NCBI RefSeq assembly: GCF_013402915.1
Contig: NC_050724.1
Location: 372,001-436,000, forward strand
Reading direction: 5' to 3'
Origin: Zygotorulaspora mrakii
Lineage: Eukaryota > Ascomycota > Saccharomycetes > Saccharomycetales > Saccharomycetaceae
DNA length: 64,000 bases
Shown: piece after piece, positions 1 to 8,887 of the stretch
How positions within the stretch are numbered: the first letter of the stretch is position 1
How the letters are laid out: every line of letters starts with the position of its first letter
Position numbers and translations under genes: made by a program
The notes under the pieces: generated by a model
The model's database searches: none
What the model saw: the letters and a program-made list of their open reading frames with translations, nothing else
What the model was told of the DNA's origin: nothing

Positions 1-578
1 TCATAAGTGAAGACCAAATCCTGCTATTCGGTGGGAATACTCGTGGTGCACAATTCCTGATATTTGAACCTGCCTCGCGGAGATTTAAAAACTGCAAGTT
101 CGAAGGTGCCAAAATGCTAGAATCTCCACTTATATCTGCCTCCATGGATTATAATATAGAGTGCAATAAAGGTGTAATAATCGGTGGATCACACGACGGC
201 ACGCATGTCTCTAATACTCTTTTTGTTTTTAGTTGTCGTGGCAAGGAGATTTCCATCCTGAAAGAGTTTTCACACCCTTTACTGCAACGGTATGGTTCGA
301 AAGTCACCTTTTTAAATGATCGAGAGATTTTGATAGCTGGTGGTACAAGCTCCGATCGTCTTTTTGGCAGACACAATGCCATAATCCTTGTTAATATAGA
401 AACAGAAGACATCAAAGAAGTACCAATCGCGCCGGAGATTTGGGAGCACTATCCATTGTTCTTGGTCGGTTTTGAATTATTGCTACTCCCAAACAACGAA
501 ATACTTATTATTGGTGGTGGAGCGACATGTTACGGCTTTGGTTCAGTGTGGAATCAAGGTTTCCAGATAAAACTCTGA
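1..578 (+). CDS. PPM2: tRNA wybutosine-synthesising methyltransferase, C-terminal part (Ppm2/Tyw4)
   Basis: The frame is open from the window edge (first full codon at 3) to TGA at 576-578, giving 191 residues of a protein of about 700 in the family. The visible part is a kelch-like beta-propeller end, with repeated glycine-pair strands such as LLFGGN, VIIGGSHD, ILIAGGT and IIGGGATCYGFGSV. The last of these closely matches the end of S. cerevisiae Ppm2. The family enzyme is an SAM-dependent carboxyl methyltransferase and methoxycarbonylase that finishes wybutosine at position 37 of tRNA-Phe. Its methyltransferase domain lies outside the window. The placement before ARG8 agrees with YOL141W-YOL140W in S. 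cerevisiae, here with LEM3 between them. The identification is firm. Nothing can be said about its 5' end or promoter. Confidence 0.9.
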   Translation, partial: ISEDQILLFGGNTRGAQFLIFEPASRRFKNCKFEGAKMLESPLISASMDYNIECNKGVIIGGSHDGTHVSNTLFVFSCRGKEISILKEFSHPLLQRYGSKVTFLNDREILIAGGTSSDRLFGRHNAIILVNIETEDIKEVPIAPEIWEHYPLFLVGFELLLLPNNEILIIGGGATCYGFGSVWNQGFQIKL

Positions 579-707
579 CCATGTAAGGCTTGTTCTCACA
601 TCTGGTACATAGTGAAGTACATATTAACATTCTTCAATTCTCCATTGTCTCTTTGCAGTAGAAAAGTTCTCTTTTGATCAGCGCTTTTTTCGGGTGACTT
701 AAAAACT

Positions 708-717
708 TCGGCGGCTA
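708..717. promoter_or_regulatory. URS1-like element (Ume6 site)
   Basis: TCGGCGGCTA is an exact match to the S. cerevisiae URS1 consensus (reverse complement of TAGCCGCCGA). Ume6 binds it to repress early meiotic genes in mitosis and to activate them with Ime1 in meiosis. No recognised meiotic gene lies downstream: LEM3 starts 960 bp away. The target is therefore unknown. Confidence 0.55.
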
Positions 718-750
718 AATTGGCATGAGTATCACCCTTCAGTATTCTCC

Positions 751-759
751 TATAAAAAG
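751..759 (+). promoter_or_regulatory. TATA box next to URS1
   Basis: TATAAAAAG lies 33 bp after the URS1 element. That spacing is typical of early meiotic promoters. It points rightwards into a region with no recognised gene. Confidence 0.4.
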
Positions 760-1076
760 AAGTGATTGGCATTTAGAACTTTTTACTTTTCGTCATCTTC
801 TAATATACAAACTTTTAAACTCCGTGTATAAAATATAGTAAAGAGGTAAGCAAAGTCGAAGCTTTTGTATGTATCACCCGCTATAGCATTGATTTGTAGC
901 CGAGTATTGTCAAGACTCCTTCATGAAAGTCACTACATTAGGTTATCGATAAAAATAAAAAGATCAGGGACTAATCACAGCAGCATTAACCTTCACAAGT
1001 ATATGCAATACTCGCATCCGACGCGGAAGAGAGTCAAATTTCCTTCCAGTAATAATTCTCGTTGCTTTTCAACGGT

Positions 1077-1129
1077 TCTAGTTTTGAACTAGACGCAATT
1101 CCTTTATTTTGATACAATTGCATCTAGTT
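1077..1129. repeat. overlapping inverted repeats
   Basis: TCTAGTT-TTG-AACTAGA (1077-1093) is a perfect 7-bp inverted repeat. Its right arm begins a second inverted repeat: 1087-1100 pairs with 1116-1129 over 14 bp with one mismatch (C1094 against A1122) across a 15-base loop. In an RNA from the minus strand that mismatch would be a G-U pair. The motif CTAGTTTTG occurs twice. The function is unknown: it could be a hairpin or terminator-like structure, or a chance cruciform. Confidence 0.6.
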
Positions 1130-1677
1130 TTGTACTTTGATGTCCATTGTTGAAGTAATGGTGTTGCTCTGACGAAAGGACAACAGACGAATAATAAAGT
1201 TCACATCCCATACTTAATACGAGCTTGCTTCCAACAAGTACAGAATCAGTGATGAGAGCGCGGCAGCCTCCGGGAAAGTTGTTAGATGGTATTCGAGCCT
1301 TACAGGAGGGTTAGAGGAATATTATTTCCCTGTAATTGATGCAGAATAATTCCTGCGCGTGCAAACAACTCTCTGCAGCAGCATGCTAATATTAGATTCT
1401 AGTCCAGTAAGATAGAATAGACTTGATGATGAGTCACTAATATAAAATTCACACAAGTTCCGTCAAACGGCGTCCTATCCACTCAGTTATGGTTTTCAGT
1501 TTCACATAATAACGCACCCAGTGAAACACGGCCAAGCACGGGTTTTTCCATGGCACAGCGAGGTGATGAAAAAATCAATAAACAAGCCTTAATGAATAAA
1601 GAAGCATGATATAATCTTGTTGAGAATCCAGGACAAGAACAGTTGAACCGCGTTTGAGGTATCTGGTGATTTTAGAA

Positions 1678-2916
1678 ATGGTCGGTTTCAATCTAAACCA
1701 AGTGGGTACGTTTTGGAAGAAAGATCATGAACAGAAAGAGAGTCCACGTGAAGAGGAGCAAGACGAATTAGATGCCTCCGAATTTGAGGATGAGGAGGAG
1801 CAGCCAAAACATATCAAGACCAGGAGGCCTAAGGACACAAATTTCACACAGCAGAGGATTGCAGCATGGAATCCCATATTGACTCCTAAATCTGTTGTAC
1901 CGCTTTATTTAATCGTGGCGGTTGTCTGCGTTATTGTTGGTGGGTGCCTGCTATCCATCTCATCAAAGGTTAGTGAAATAACGATATACTATCAAAACTG
2001 CACTCAGGAAGCACCAACTGGGAATACATGGTCGGATATGCCATCCGATCGCTATACCTTGATTTTTACAGGTAACACGACGTCTCATGTTGCTCCTCAA
2101 TGGAGGTATGTATCGGATCCCACGGACACGTCCGAGGAAAGTGGCACTTGTCAAATACGATTCACAACACCCCAAGAAATAACCAGCGATTTTTATGTCA
2201 ATTATATGCTTGAAAACTTCGCAGCAAATCACAGACGTTATGTTCTTTCATTTAGTGAAGATCAGATAAGAGGTAGAAGAGCTTCTTATGCCGACATACA
2301 TGAAAATGCCGGTATCAACTGTAAAGTTTTAGGTCGTGACAGTGACGATAATATGATTTATCCTTGCGGCTTGATTGCCAATTCAATGTTCAACGATTCG
2401 TTCCCGTTTCAATTGACAAATGTTCAAGATCCAAGTAATAATTACTCTTTGACAAACAAGGGAATCAATTGGCATACAGATAGAGAAAGGTTCGGTAGAA
2501 CACACTATAACCATACGGAAGTGGTGCCTCCGCCATACTGGCGAAGCGTATATCCCAACGGATATAACGAAACCAACATGCCGGATGTTAACAATTGGGA
2601 AGAATTCCAAAACTGGATGAGACCAGCAGCCTTTGATAAATTTGCGAAACTTATCAGGCGAAACGAAAATGACAGCTTGCCAGCAGGTCAATATCAGCTG
2701 GATATCGGATTACATTGGCCTGTAGCTCACTTCGATGGTAAGAAAGCTGTGTACATGACCCACGGTTCAAGCATTGGAAGCAGAAACTACTCATTAGGTG
2801 TGGTTTATCTGATAGGTGGTTGCATTTGCGCTGCATTTGCAATAGTGCTTCTTGGGTTTTGGCTACTCTCAGGAAGAAAGATAGCAGACCCAAAGTATCT
2901 TTCATGGAACCAATGA
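1678..2916 (+). CDS. LEM3: phospholipid flippase beta-subunit, Cdc50/Lem3 family
   Basis: This is a 412-residue protein from the ATG at 1678; the frame opens 8 codons earlier but with TTG. The Cdc50 layout is complete: an acidic cytosolic tail with the DASEFE motif, a first membrane span at about residues 73-94, a large lumenal domain with many N-glycosylation sites (NYSL, NETN, NYT-like) and conserved cysteines, and a second span near the C-terminus (VVYLIGGCICAAFAIVLLGFW). Among the three yeast paralogues it is closest to Lem3 (the FTQQRIAAWNP, FAANHRRYVLSFSEDQIRG and NSMFND stretches). Lem3 is the obligate partner of the P4-ATPases Dnf1 and Dnf2, which move phosphatidylcholine and phosphatidylethanolamine inward at the plasma membrane. 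The YNL323W position next to the KRE1 homologue supports the call. It lies between PPM2 and ARG8, where S. cerevisiae chr XV has nothing. Confidence 0.93.
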   Translation: MVGFNLNQVGTFWKKDHEQKESPREEEQDELDASEFEDEEEQPKHIKTRRPKDTNFTQQRIAAWNPILTPKSVVPLYLIVAVVCVIVGGCLLSISSKVSEITIYYQNCTQEAPTGNTWSDMPSDRYTLIFTGNTTSHVAPQWRYVSDPTDTSEESGTCQIRFTTPQEITSDFYVNYMLENFAANHRRYVLSFSEDQIRGRRASYADIHENAGINCKVLGRDSDDNMIYPCGLIANSMFNDSFPFQLTNVQDPSNNYSLTNKGINWHTDRERFGRTHYNHTEVVPPPYWRSVYPNGYNETNMPDVNNWEEFQNWMRPAAFDKFAKLIRRNENDSLPAGQYQLDIGLHWPVAHFDGKKAVYMTHGSSIGSRNYSLGVVYLIGGCICAAFAIVLLGFWLLSGRKIADPKYLSWNQ

Positions 2917-3254
2917 TTCGTTAGGTTTACGTAAGCTCCTTATTATGTACAATAGAACAAGACTTAAGCAATTTTGACTTGCTTGCAAACTCCGATTTGC
3001 TGATTGAATAATCCTCATACAAGTTGACCGCTAATTTGCTGAGTCATTTTGTTTTATTCTATGCATGTTGATCATTGCCGTTTTCTTTTCTTGGAAGGCA
3101 TTTTTGAAAATTTTATCAACTTTAAAAAGGCAGCCCATGTTTGAAAGATGAGAAATCTGAAAAAAAATTGACTCTTAAGTGCAATTGTCTGCGATCAATC
3201 GCTAAAAGTTCATCAATAGAATAGTATAGACGACACTAATTACTTTGTGACACT
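2917..3254 (+). promoter_or_regulatory. LEM3-ARG8 spacer with Gcn4 sites
   Basis: This 338-bp tandem spacer holds no gene. It contains a full Gcn4 site TGAGTCA at 3040-3046 and a TGACTC half-extended site at 3169-3174, 209 and 81 bp before the ARG8 ATG. Confidence 0.6.
3040..3046. promoter_or_regulatory. Gcn4 binding site upstream of ARG8
   Basis: TGAGTCA is the palindromic Gcn4 consensus. A second TGACTC follows at 3169-3174. General amino-acid control of arginine genes by Gcn4 is established in S. cerevisiae. That it controls this ARG8 is inference. Confidence 0.6.
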
Positions 3255-4526
3255 ATGTTCAAGAGATATCTGTCTTCGACATTGATTAAAAGAATTTCGA
3301 GTTCCCTGGATGAAAAGGCTTATCAAGTTACTACGTATGCTAGGCCAGATGACCTGTGCATAACGAGGGGATCCAATGCCAAACTGTATGATGATATCAA
3401 CGGTAAGGAATTTATAGATTTTACAGCCGGTATTGCTGTCACTGCATTGGGTCACGCAAATCCAAAAGTAGCAGAGATTCTTTTTGAACAAGGCTCAAAG
3501 TTGATCCATTCTTCTAATTTATATTACAATGCTGAATGTTTGGATTTAAGTAGAAAATTGATCGAGAAGACAAGAAAATTCGGTGGCCAGTACGATGCTT
3601 CTAAAGTTTTCTTGTGTAACTCAGGTGCTGAAGCTAATGAAGCAGCATTGAAGTTTGCCAAGAAGCATGGTGTTTCGATTAATGGAAAAAAACAGGGACT
3701 AATCTCCTTCGAAAACTCTTTCCATGGTCGTACAATGGGTTCTCTTTCAGTAACATCCAATCCAAAGTATAGAACACCTTTCGGATCGTTAGTGCCAAAT
3801 GTAACATTTTTGAACGTCAATGACGAGTTGACCAAATTGACAGATTTCATAAGTTCAAAAAAGGATGAAACAGCCGGTTTGATTGTCGAACCAATTCAAG
3901 GTGAGGGTGGAATATTCCCCATTCCCACAGAGACTTTAATCCAGTTAAGGAAGGTTTGTAAAGATAACGACGTTGTTGTAATATACGATGAGATTCAATG
4001 TGGTCTAGGTCGTTCCGGTAAGCTATGGGCTCACTCTTATCTACCAAAGGAAGCGCATCCAGATATTTTCACTACCGCAAAGGCTTTGGGTAATGGATTT
4101 CCTATTGCTGCAACAATTGTTAACGAAAAGATAAACAATGCACTAAAAGTTGGTGATCATGGTACCACTTATGGAGGCAATCCATTGGGATGTGCAGTAA
4201 GCAAGTACGTTGTTGATGTTATAGCTGATGAGAAATTTTTGGAGCAAGTGGAAGAAAAGGGCCAGCTTTTCCAAGAACGCTTGCTGAAATTGAAAGAAAG
4301 ATTTCCAAAACAAATTGTAGACATCAGAGGTAAAGGCTTGATTATTGGTGCTGAATTTTCTGAAGCACCCACCAGAGTAATTGCAAAAGCCAGAGAACTG
4401 GGACTTTTAGTCATTACGGCCGGTAAGAGCACTGCTAGGTTTGTTCCTGCCTTAACAATTGAAAATGAAACAATTGAAAAGGGGCTGGATATTTTTGAAA
4501 AAGCTGTTGAATCAGTGTATGCCTGA
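3255..4526 (+). CDS. ARG8: acetylornithine aminotransferase, mitochondrial
   Basis: The protein has 423 residues, the same length as S. cerevisiae Arg8. It is a class III PLP-dependent transaminase that converts N-acetylglutamate semialdehyde to N-acetylornithine, the fourth step of arginine (ornithine) synthesis in the mitochondrial matrix. The first about 20 residues ([17 protein letters not shown]) are basic, rich in Ser and free of acids, as in a matrix presequence. Visible motifs are SGAEANE (residues 123-129, phosphate binding), [12 protein letters not shown] with Asp245 and Gln248, and the Schiff-base lysine Lys276 in TTAKALGNG. Two Gcn4 sites lie upstream. The gene follows LEM3 in tandem and converges with KRE1. 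The call is certain. Confidence 0.97.
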   Translation: MFKRYLSSTLIKRISSSLDEKAYQVTTYARPDDLCITRGSNAKLYDDINGKEFIDFTAGIAVTALGHANPKVAEILFEQGSKLIHSSNLYYNAECLDLSRKLIEKTRKFGGQYDASKVFLCNSGAEANEAALKFAKKHGVSINGKKQGLISFENSFHGRTMGSLSVTSNPKYRTPFGSLVPNVTFLNVNDELTKLTDFISSKKDETAGLIVEPIQGEGGIFPIPTETLIQLRKVCKDNDVVVIYDEIQCGLGRSGKLWAHSYLPKEAHPDIFTTAKALGNGFPIAATIVNEKINNALKVGDHGTTYGGNPLGCAVSKYVVDVIADEKFLEQVEEKGQLFQERLLKLKERFPKQIVDIRGKGLIIGAEFSEAPTRVIAKARELGLLVITAGKSTARFVPALTIENETIEKGLDIFEKAVESVYA

Positions 4527-4619
4527 AGTAAACATATAGCCAATTTTTTATTTAAATATGTACTCTTCTATGTTTCTAGGATACAAAAAAAATAGGACCC
4601 CCCATTAATTTAAATCCGG

Positions 4620-5483
4620 TTAAAAAAGGTAAATCAAGAATGCGAAAGTAGAGGCCAATGGCAACAATCCAATTGAGAAAATTCTTGGGGCGTTGCCGTA
4701 ACGTACAGTTTCTCTCATATCTGATCTCACTTGCCCAATGGTTCCACTGATAGTTCCTAAGCCTATGGATCCCGAACTAGGTCTGGCTTCAACAGCATAC
4801 TGAGATGTGAACCTTTGAGCAAAAGTGGTTTGCACAACAACCGTGTGCCCACCCCTTACGACTGTAACCCACATGTCACTCGTTCTTCCTCTTGAAGACG
4901 TGTAGGTTCTGGTTGTGCCTTCTGTAATTGTGACGAATGAATCAATAGATAAAGTAGTAACCGCTTCGTCTGGTGGAGCCGTAAAGTCTGTAGATGGATC
5001 AGGTCTAGTTCCATCCTGGCGGGGTGTAGCAACTCCTGAGCTTGTTCTCGAACTCGAACTCGTGCTTGCACCCGAGCCGGAACTGAGAACAGATGATGCA
5101 GATGAACTAGTTGTAGTGGCTGCTACACCAGGAGTTGTTGTACCTGTTGTAGTCGTACCCGTACCCGTACCCGTACCTGTGCCCGTTGTAGTTGTGCCGG
5201 TGCCCGTTGTAGTTGTTCCCGTGCCAGTTGTAGCTGTTCCCGTGCCAGTTGTAGCTGTTCCCGTGCCAGTTGTAGCTGTTCCCGTGCCAGTTGTAGCTGT
5301 GCCGGTGAGAGTACCCGTTGCCGTGCCCGTTCGTGTCGTTCCAGTCTGTGTTGCCGGGTCAAACACGGTAAGTTGAGTTATTACAACACCAACGCCGTTT
5401 GTTAAAGTAACAGTCGATGTCGTCACAACACCTGCTACCACTCTGAGGAGCAGGAGGACCGCAAAACAATATCCTTTTAACAT
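4620..5483 (-). CDS. KRE1: GPI-anchored Thr-rich cell-wall protein, Kre1 homologue
   Basis: The protein has 287 residues from the ATG at 5483; the frame is open a few codons further but only to a TTG. It has a signal peptide (MLKGYCFAVLLLLRVVAG), then a short unique part ending FDPATQTGT, then a long Thr/Gly array of TGTATTG-type 7-residue units, a Ser-rich stretch, a second unique domain and a hydrophobic tail (IFSIGLLPLASTFAFLIYLF) fit for a GPI anchor. Low-complexity sequence makes homology by eye weak. The FDPAT block, the architecture and the place between LEM3 and VNX1 on the minus strand (as YNL322C) identify it. Kre1 acts in beta-1,6-glucan assembly at the cell surface. The array has been expanded by tandem duplication. 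Confidence 0.8.
   Translation of the reverse strand: MLKGYCFAVLLLLRVVAGVVTTSTVTLTNGVGVVITQLTVFDPATQTGTTRTGTATGTLTGTATTGTGTATTGTGTATTGTGTATTGTGTTTTGTGTTTTGTGTGTGTGTTTTGTTTPGVAATTTSSSASSVLSSGSGASTSSSSRTSSGVATPRQDGTRPDPSTDFTAPPDEAVTTLSIDSFVTITEGTTRTYTSSRGRTSDMWVTVVRGGHTVVVQTTFAQRFTSQYAVEARPSSGSIGLGTISGTIGQVRSDMRETVRYGNAPRIFSIGLLPLASTFAFLIYLF
5158..5310. repeat. coding minisatellite in KRE1
   Basis: A 21-bp unit (plus strand GTGCCAGTTGTAGCTGTTCC plus one C) is repeated almost exactly at 5221, 5242, 5263 and 5284. Diverged copies lie on both sides, including a GTACCC hexamer run near 5156-5178. Each unit encodes seven residues, so copy-number change keeps the frame. Confidence 0.85.
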
Positions 5484-5698
5484 ATTACCATCCAATAGCT
5501 CTCGTAAACCTGAAACGTCTCCTTATGCTATAAACTTGATCATTTATTGTATATCTGTTTATAATTAGCATAGCCATTCTCGAACAGTTTCCCTGTGAAG
5601 CGTCTCGAAACTGTGCAAAAATACAAACAAGTCTGGGTAACTCTGAACTAAGACTTTTTCTGAATACCCGGCCTTGTTCGAGTAAGGAGGTAAGGGAA

Positions 5699-5773
5699 AT
5701 GGACCTTTAAAAACTCGATGGCAGTTTAAACGGTATCGAAGAAAGGAGTATCATGGAGGTAATCAAAGCTTGA
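5699..5773 (+). promoter_or_regulatory. three short upstream ORFs before VNX1
   Basis: ATG frames at 5699-5710 (MDL), 5718-5729 (MAV) and 5753-5773 (MEVIKA) each end in a stop, all out of frame with VNX1. The last stop codon lies two bases before the VNX1 ATG. They matter only if the mRNA starts upstream of 5699, which the sequence cannot show. Confidence 0.5.
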
Positions 5774-5775
5774 GG

Positions 5776-8745
5776 ATGCCAAAGGATGGACCTCTGTACG
5801 CATTGCACTCAAATGGCACAGTAGCAAGTGGAGCAGGTGGTGGCAATTCAGGTACAGGCAGTAATCATGTGGGCAACAACAATAATAACAATGTAGGTAC
5901 GGATCACGTGTACCGGGTTTTTAGTGTAGATGATGATCCAGATGAGATTGAACATGATATAAGGTATTTGGAAGGTCTCCATGATGGGCTGAAATGTGCC
6001 TTGCATGGCGCCAAGACCAAGAACCATCAGAATGCTGGAATTTCGAACTCTACGCCAACACTCTCTGCGGCAGGGCCAAGTGGAACTGAAAACGGCACCG
6101 GCATCAGCGACGAGGAGCGTGGCGGTGCGAGTGGTGGTGCTTCAGAGCTGGCACTGAAGCCTCAGAATTCTTCGAAGCAAGATGTGGCGGTCAAATCTCC
6201 TAGCAAGACGGCGGGGCAGTCGGAGGTGGATCCGTACACATTCGCGATTCTTGACCGTGAGCGTAATCACAATCGAGACAATTCCAACAACAACAGCGAG
6301 TCGCATGGCAATGATGGTGAGGATTACGAACATCCTGATGACTACCTTCGCCGCGGTCAGAATATAGATGCAGAGGATGGAAGGGGATTCGATAGGCATT
6401 CAAATGCATCGTCATTGGAGTCTTTTACGTTGAGGGAGAGACAGGATGCAATCAACGAGACGCATCCTTTCGGTATAAGGATATGGAAACCGGCACTATA
6501 TAAAAAACAAAGATCTGTACAGAAAGTCGCGGCAGAGGATATTCATGAAACTACGTTGAAAAAAATCACTTGGCAGGTTCAACTAACAAACATAATATGG
6601 TGCATCACTATGGGTCTAGCTTTGTTTTCATTCTGCTACTGTGTGGGTGCAGTTGTATGTACATTCGGGTTTTTCACCAAATCTTCAAGACAATATGCAA
6701 GTTTTCTATTCAAACTTGCTAAGTATCTCTTCTGGCCTTTCGGTAAAATAGTTTACCTCACACAAGAAAAGCAGTATCTAGAAGAAGATAGGGATGAGGG
6801 GATAAGTGCTCAACAGTTTTATAATTGGGCTACATCTTACAGCAATAGATTATTCTTTCATCGATCTCAGGCCGAAGATTCGAATTCTTTGATCAACAAA
6901 AGCAACAGCAAGAATAATACTGTGTTGCAGCATCCTTCATATGGCTCGATCAGAGAACATTTATCGGCGACAAATCAAACATCCTCACGCCATGGTACAT
7001 CAACGCCAATCTTGAGAGATACCGAAAACAATGAAGAATATCTTGATAGCACCGATGAAAACAATGCTGGCAGCGCCCACAGAAGATATTTTGGTAGAGG
7101 TAAATGGACATGGGGTAGAATTGTCTTTTACAGTTGCTTTCATTTGGTGCTTCAACCTTTTGTACTGATTTTAACGTTGATTACTTGGTTGTTCGTTTTT
7201 ACCATACCTATGAGCAACATACTTTGGAATCTATTGTATCATATCAGAAGACATCCGTTGGCGATGGGATTCAAATCCATCAAAAATACCACTAACCAAG
7301 AAACTCCTATTATGAAAATCAAAAAAACAAATGTTCTGCTCTGTACCTTCCGATGCGCTGGCTGGCATTATTATAAATTTACTGTTGATGGTACCAATAT
7401 TATTGTCGTCAATCTTTTGTTTTTGGTCTTTTTCACCATCGTTGACTTTTATTTTTTGAAACAATATTTAGGATTAAAAAGCTGGATAAATCATGATACA
7501 ACAGTTTTCGCACTATGCTTAGCTTCCATAATACCTTTAGCATTTTACATCGGACAAGCTGTTGCTTCTATTTCTGCTCAAACTTCTATGGGTTTAGGTG
7601 CTGTTATAAATGCATTCTTCTCTACAGTTGTTGAAATATTTTTGTATTGCGTTGCATTAAAACAAGGAAAGGGTCTTTTAGTTGAAGGTTCCATGATCGG
7701 ATCTATTTTAGGTGCAGTGTTACTCCTACCAGGGCTGTCAATGTGCGGAGGAGCACTCAATAGGAAAACACAGAGATATAATCCCGCCAGTGCTGGTGTA
7801 TCGTCTGCCATGCTGATATTCTCAATGATTGTTATGTTCGTCCCAACAATACTTTACCAAATTTATGGTGGTTATGAAATTAACTGTAACGAAAATATCA
7901 TGCCATTGTCATTAAGTAACGTCGCAATGGCAATGTCTAAGAAAACATGCTATTTCTCACGCCCACCACTAAAATTCACCAAAATGTATGTGCAAGTTTT
8001 GGAGCCAATTTCCGTATCATGCGCAATTGTACTCTTTTTAGCATACATTGTTGGGTTGTGGTTTACTCTTAGAACACATGCTGTGGTGATATGGCAGCTG
8101 CCAATTAGTGACCAAGCAAAGGACGTATCAAGTAGTAGGGTATTAGAGCAAAATGCAGATTCGCAGCAGGAATCTGCAGAAGAAAATGGTGGTCATGAAT
8201 CACCAAATTGGTCAAGAGGTAAATCGACTTTTGTATTATTATTTGCTACAATTTCATATGCTATTATTGCTGAAATTTTGGTTTCCTGTGTTGATACTGT
8301 TCTGGAGGATATACCTTCCTTAAATCCAAAATTCTTGGGGTTAACAATTTTTGCACTTGTTCCCAACACCACAGAATTTTTGAATGCCATATCTTTTGCT
8401 ATTCATGGTAACGTTGCACTATCAATGGAAATTGGTAGTGCCTACGCCTTACAGGTTTGTCTATTACAAATTCCAGCTTTGGTGGTTTACTCGATTTTGT
8501 ACACTTGGAATGTGGACCACTCGACAATAACTATAAGAGATAGCATGTTTGCATTAGTTTTCCCTAATTGGGATCTTATTGCCTGTATGGCCAGCGTTTT
8601 CATGTTCACGTATCTATATGCTGAAGGCAAGTCAAATTATTTCAAAGGATCAATGCTGATTCTTCTTTACATCATTACAGTTCTCGGATTCTATTTCCAA
8701 GGTGTAATCGATGGATGGAACATATCTCACGACATGGGAATCTGA
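5776..8745 (+). CDS. VNX1: vacuolar low-affinity monovalent cation/proton exchanger (CAX family)
   Basis: The protein has 989 residues (S. cerevisiae Vnx1 about 908). The extra length is in a polar, Asn/Gly-rich N-terminus of about 240 residues. There follow membrane spans, a Ser/Asn-rich loop, and the two CAX repeats. Repeat 1 is around GLGAVINAFFSTVVEIFLY with Glu620. Repeat 2 is around LVPNTTEFLNAISFAIHGN with Glu867; these acidic residues are the ion-binding centres of the family. Vnx1 exchanges Na+ or K+ for H+ at the vacuole and, unlike Vcx1, does not carry Ca2+. The start is the ATG at 5776. KRE1 is divergent with 292 bp between, and CDC33 converges on it. Three mini-uORFs precede the start. 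Confidence 0.95.
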   Translation: MPKDGPLYALHSNGTVASGAGGGNSGTGSNHVGNNNNNNVGTDHVYRVFSVDDDPDEIEHDIRYLEGLHDGLKCALHGAKTKNHQNAGISNSTPTLSAAGPSGTENGTGISDEERGGASGGASELALKPQNSSKQDVAVKSPSKTAGQSEVDPYTFAILDRERNHNRDNSNNNSESHGNDGEDYEHPDDYLRRGQNIDAEDGRGFDRHSNASSLESFTLRERQDAINETHPFGIRIWKPALYKKQRSVQKVAAEDIHETTLKKITWQVQLTNIIWCITMGLALFSFCYCVGAVVCTFGFFTKSSRQYASFLFKLAKYLFWPFGKIVYLTQEKQYLEEDRDEGISAQQFYNWATSYSNRLFFHRSQAEDSNSLINKSNSKNNTVLQHPSYGSIREHLSATNQTSSRHGTSTPILRDTENNEEYLDSTDENNAGSAHRRYFGRGKWTWGRIVFYSCFHLVLQPFVLILTLITWLFVFTIPMSNILWNLLYHIRRHPLAMGFKSIKNTTNQETPIMKIKKTNVLLCTFRCAGWHYYKFTVDGTNIIVVNLLFLVFFTIVDFYFLKQYLGLKSWINHDTTVFALCLASIIPLAFYIGQAVASISAQTSMGLGAVINAFFSTVVEIFLYCVALKQGKGLLVEGSMIGSILGAVLLLPGLSMCGGALNRKTQRYNPASAGVSSAMLIFSMIVMFVPTILYQIYGGYEINCNENIMPLSLSNVAMAMSKKTCYFSRPPLKFTKMYVQVLEPISVSCAIVLFLAYIVGLWFTLRTHAVVIWQLPISDQAKDVSSSRVLEQNADSQQESAEENGGHESPNWSRGKSTFVLLFATISYAIIAEILVSCVDTVLEDIPSLNPKFLGLTIFALVPNTTEFLNAISFAIHGNVALSMEIGSAYALQVCLLQIPALVVYSILYTWNVDHSTITIRDSMFALVFPNWDLIACMASVFMFTYLYAEGKSNYFKGSMLILLYIITVLGFYFQGVIDGWNISHDMGI

Positions 8746-8887
8746 GTGGTCAAGATTTTTATTTATATACACATCAGTAATTCAAAAAAAAAAATAAGAC
8801 GGATTTTTTTCAATTTTGTATACACAATTATAGGTTCTCTAGCCACGACTACGTTCCTATTTACCTAAATTCTCCAAAGGGTATGGT

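Larger units (their letters stand above)
579..1677. other. 1.1-kb gap between PPM2 and LEM3
   Basis: No convincing protein gene is present. The open frame near 865-1092 begins with TTG. A 37-codon ATG frame at 725-838 overlaps a TATA box and looks accidental. The gap does hold a perfect Ume6-type URS1 element (708-717), a TATA box 34 bp beyond it (751-759), a Gcn4-type TGAGTCA (1430-1436) and a cluster of inverted repeats (1077-1129). This is long for a tandem intergenic space in such a compact genome, so an unannotated transcript is possible. Confidence 0.7.

Noticed and set aside
725..838. 37-codon ATG frame beside the URS1/TATA pair
   Set aside because: The TATA box lies inside the frame, so the frame could not be the product of that promoter.
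4915..5376. 153-codon Val/Pro-rich frame antisense to KRE1
   Set aside because: It is the reverse reading of a codon-phased repeat; only KRE1 has a signal peptide and GPI tail.
5451..5495. Search for extra introns in KRE1, SMF1, LEM3, EMW1 and RTC1 to explain frames open beyond the ATG
   Set aside because: No donor-branch-acceptor set joined an upstream ATG in frame. The extra codons are simply chance-open sequence.
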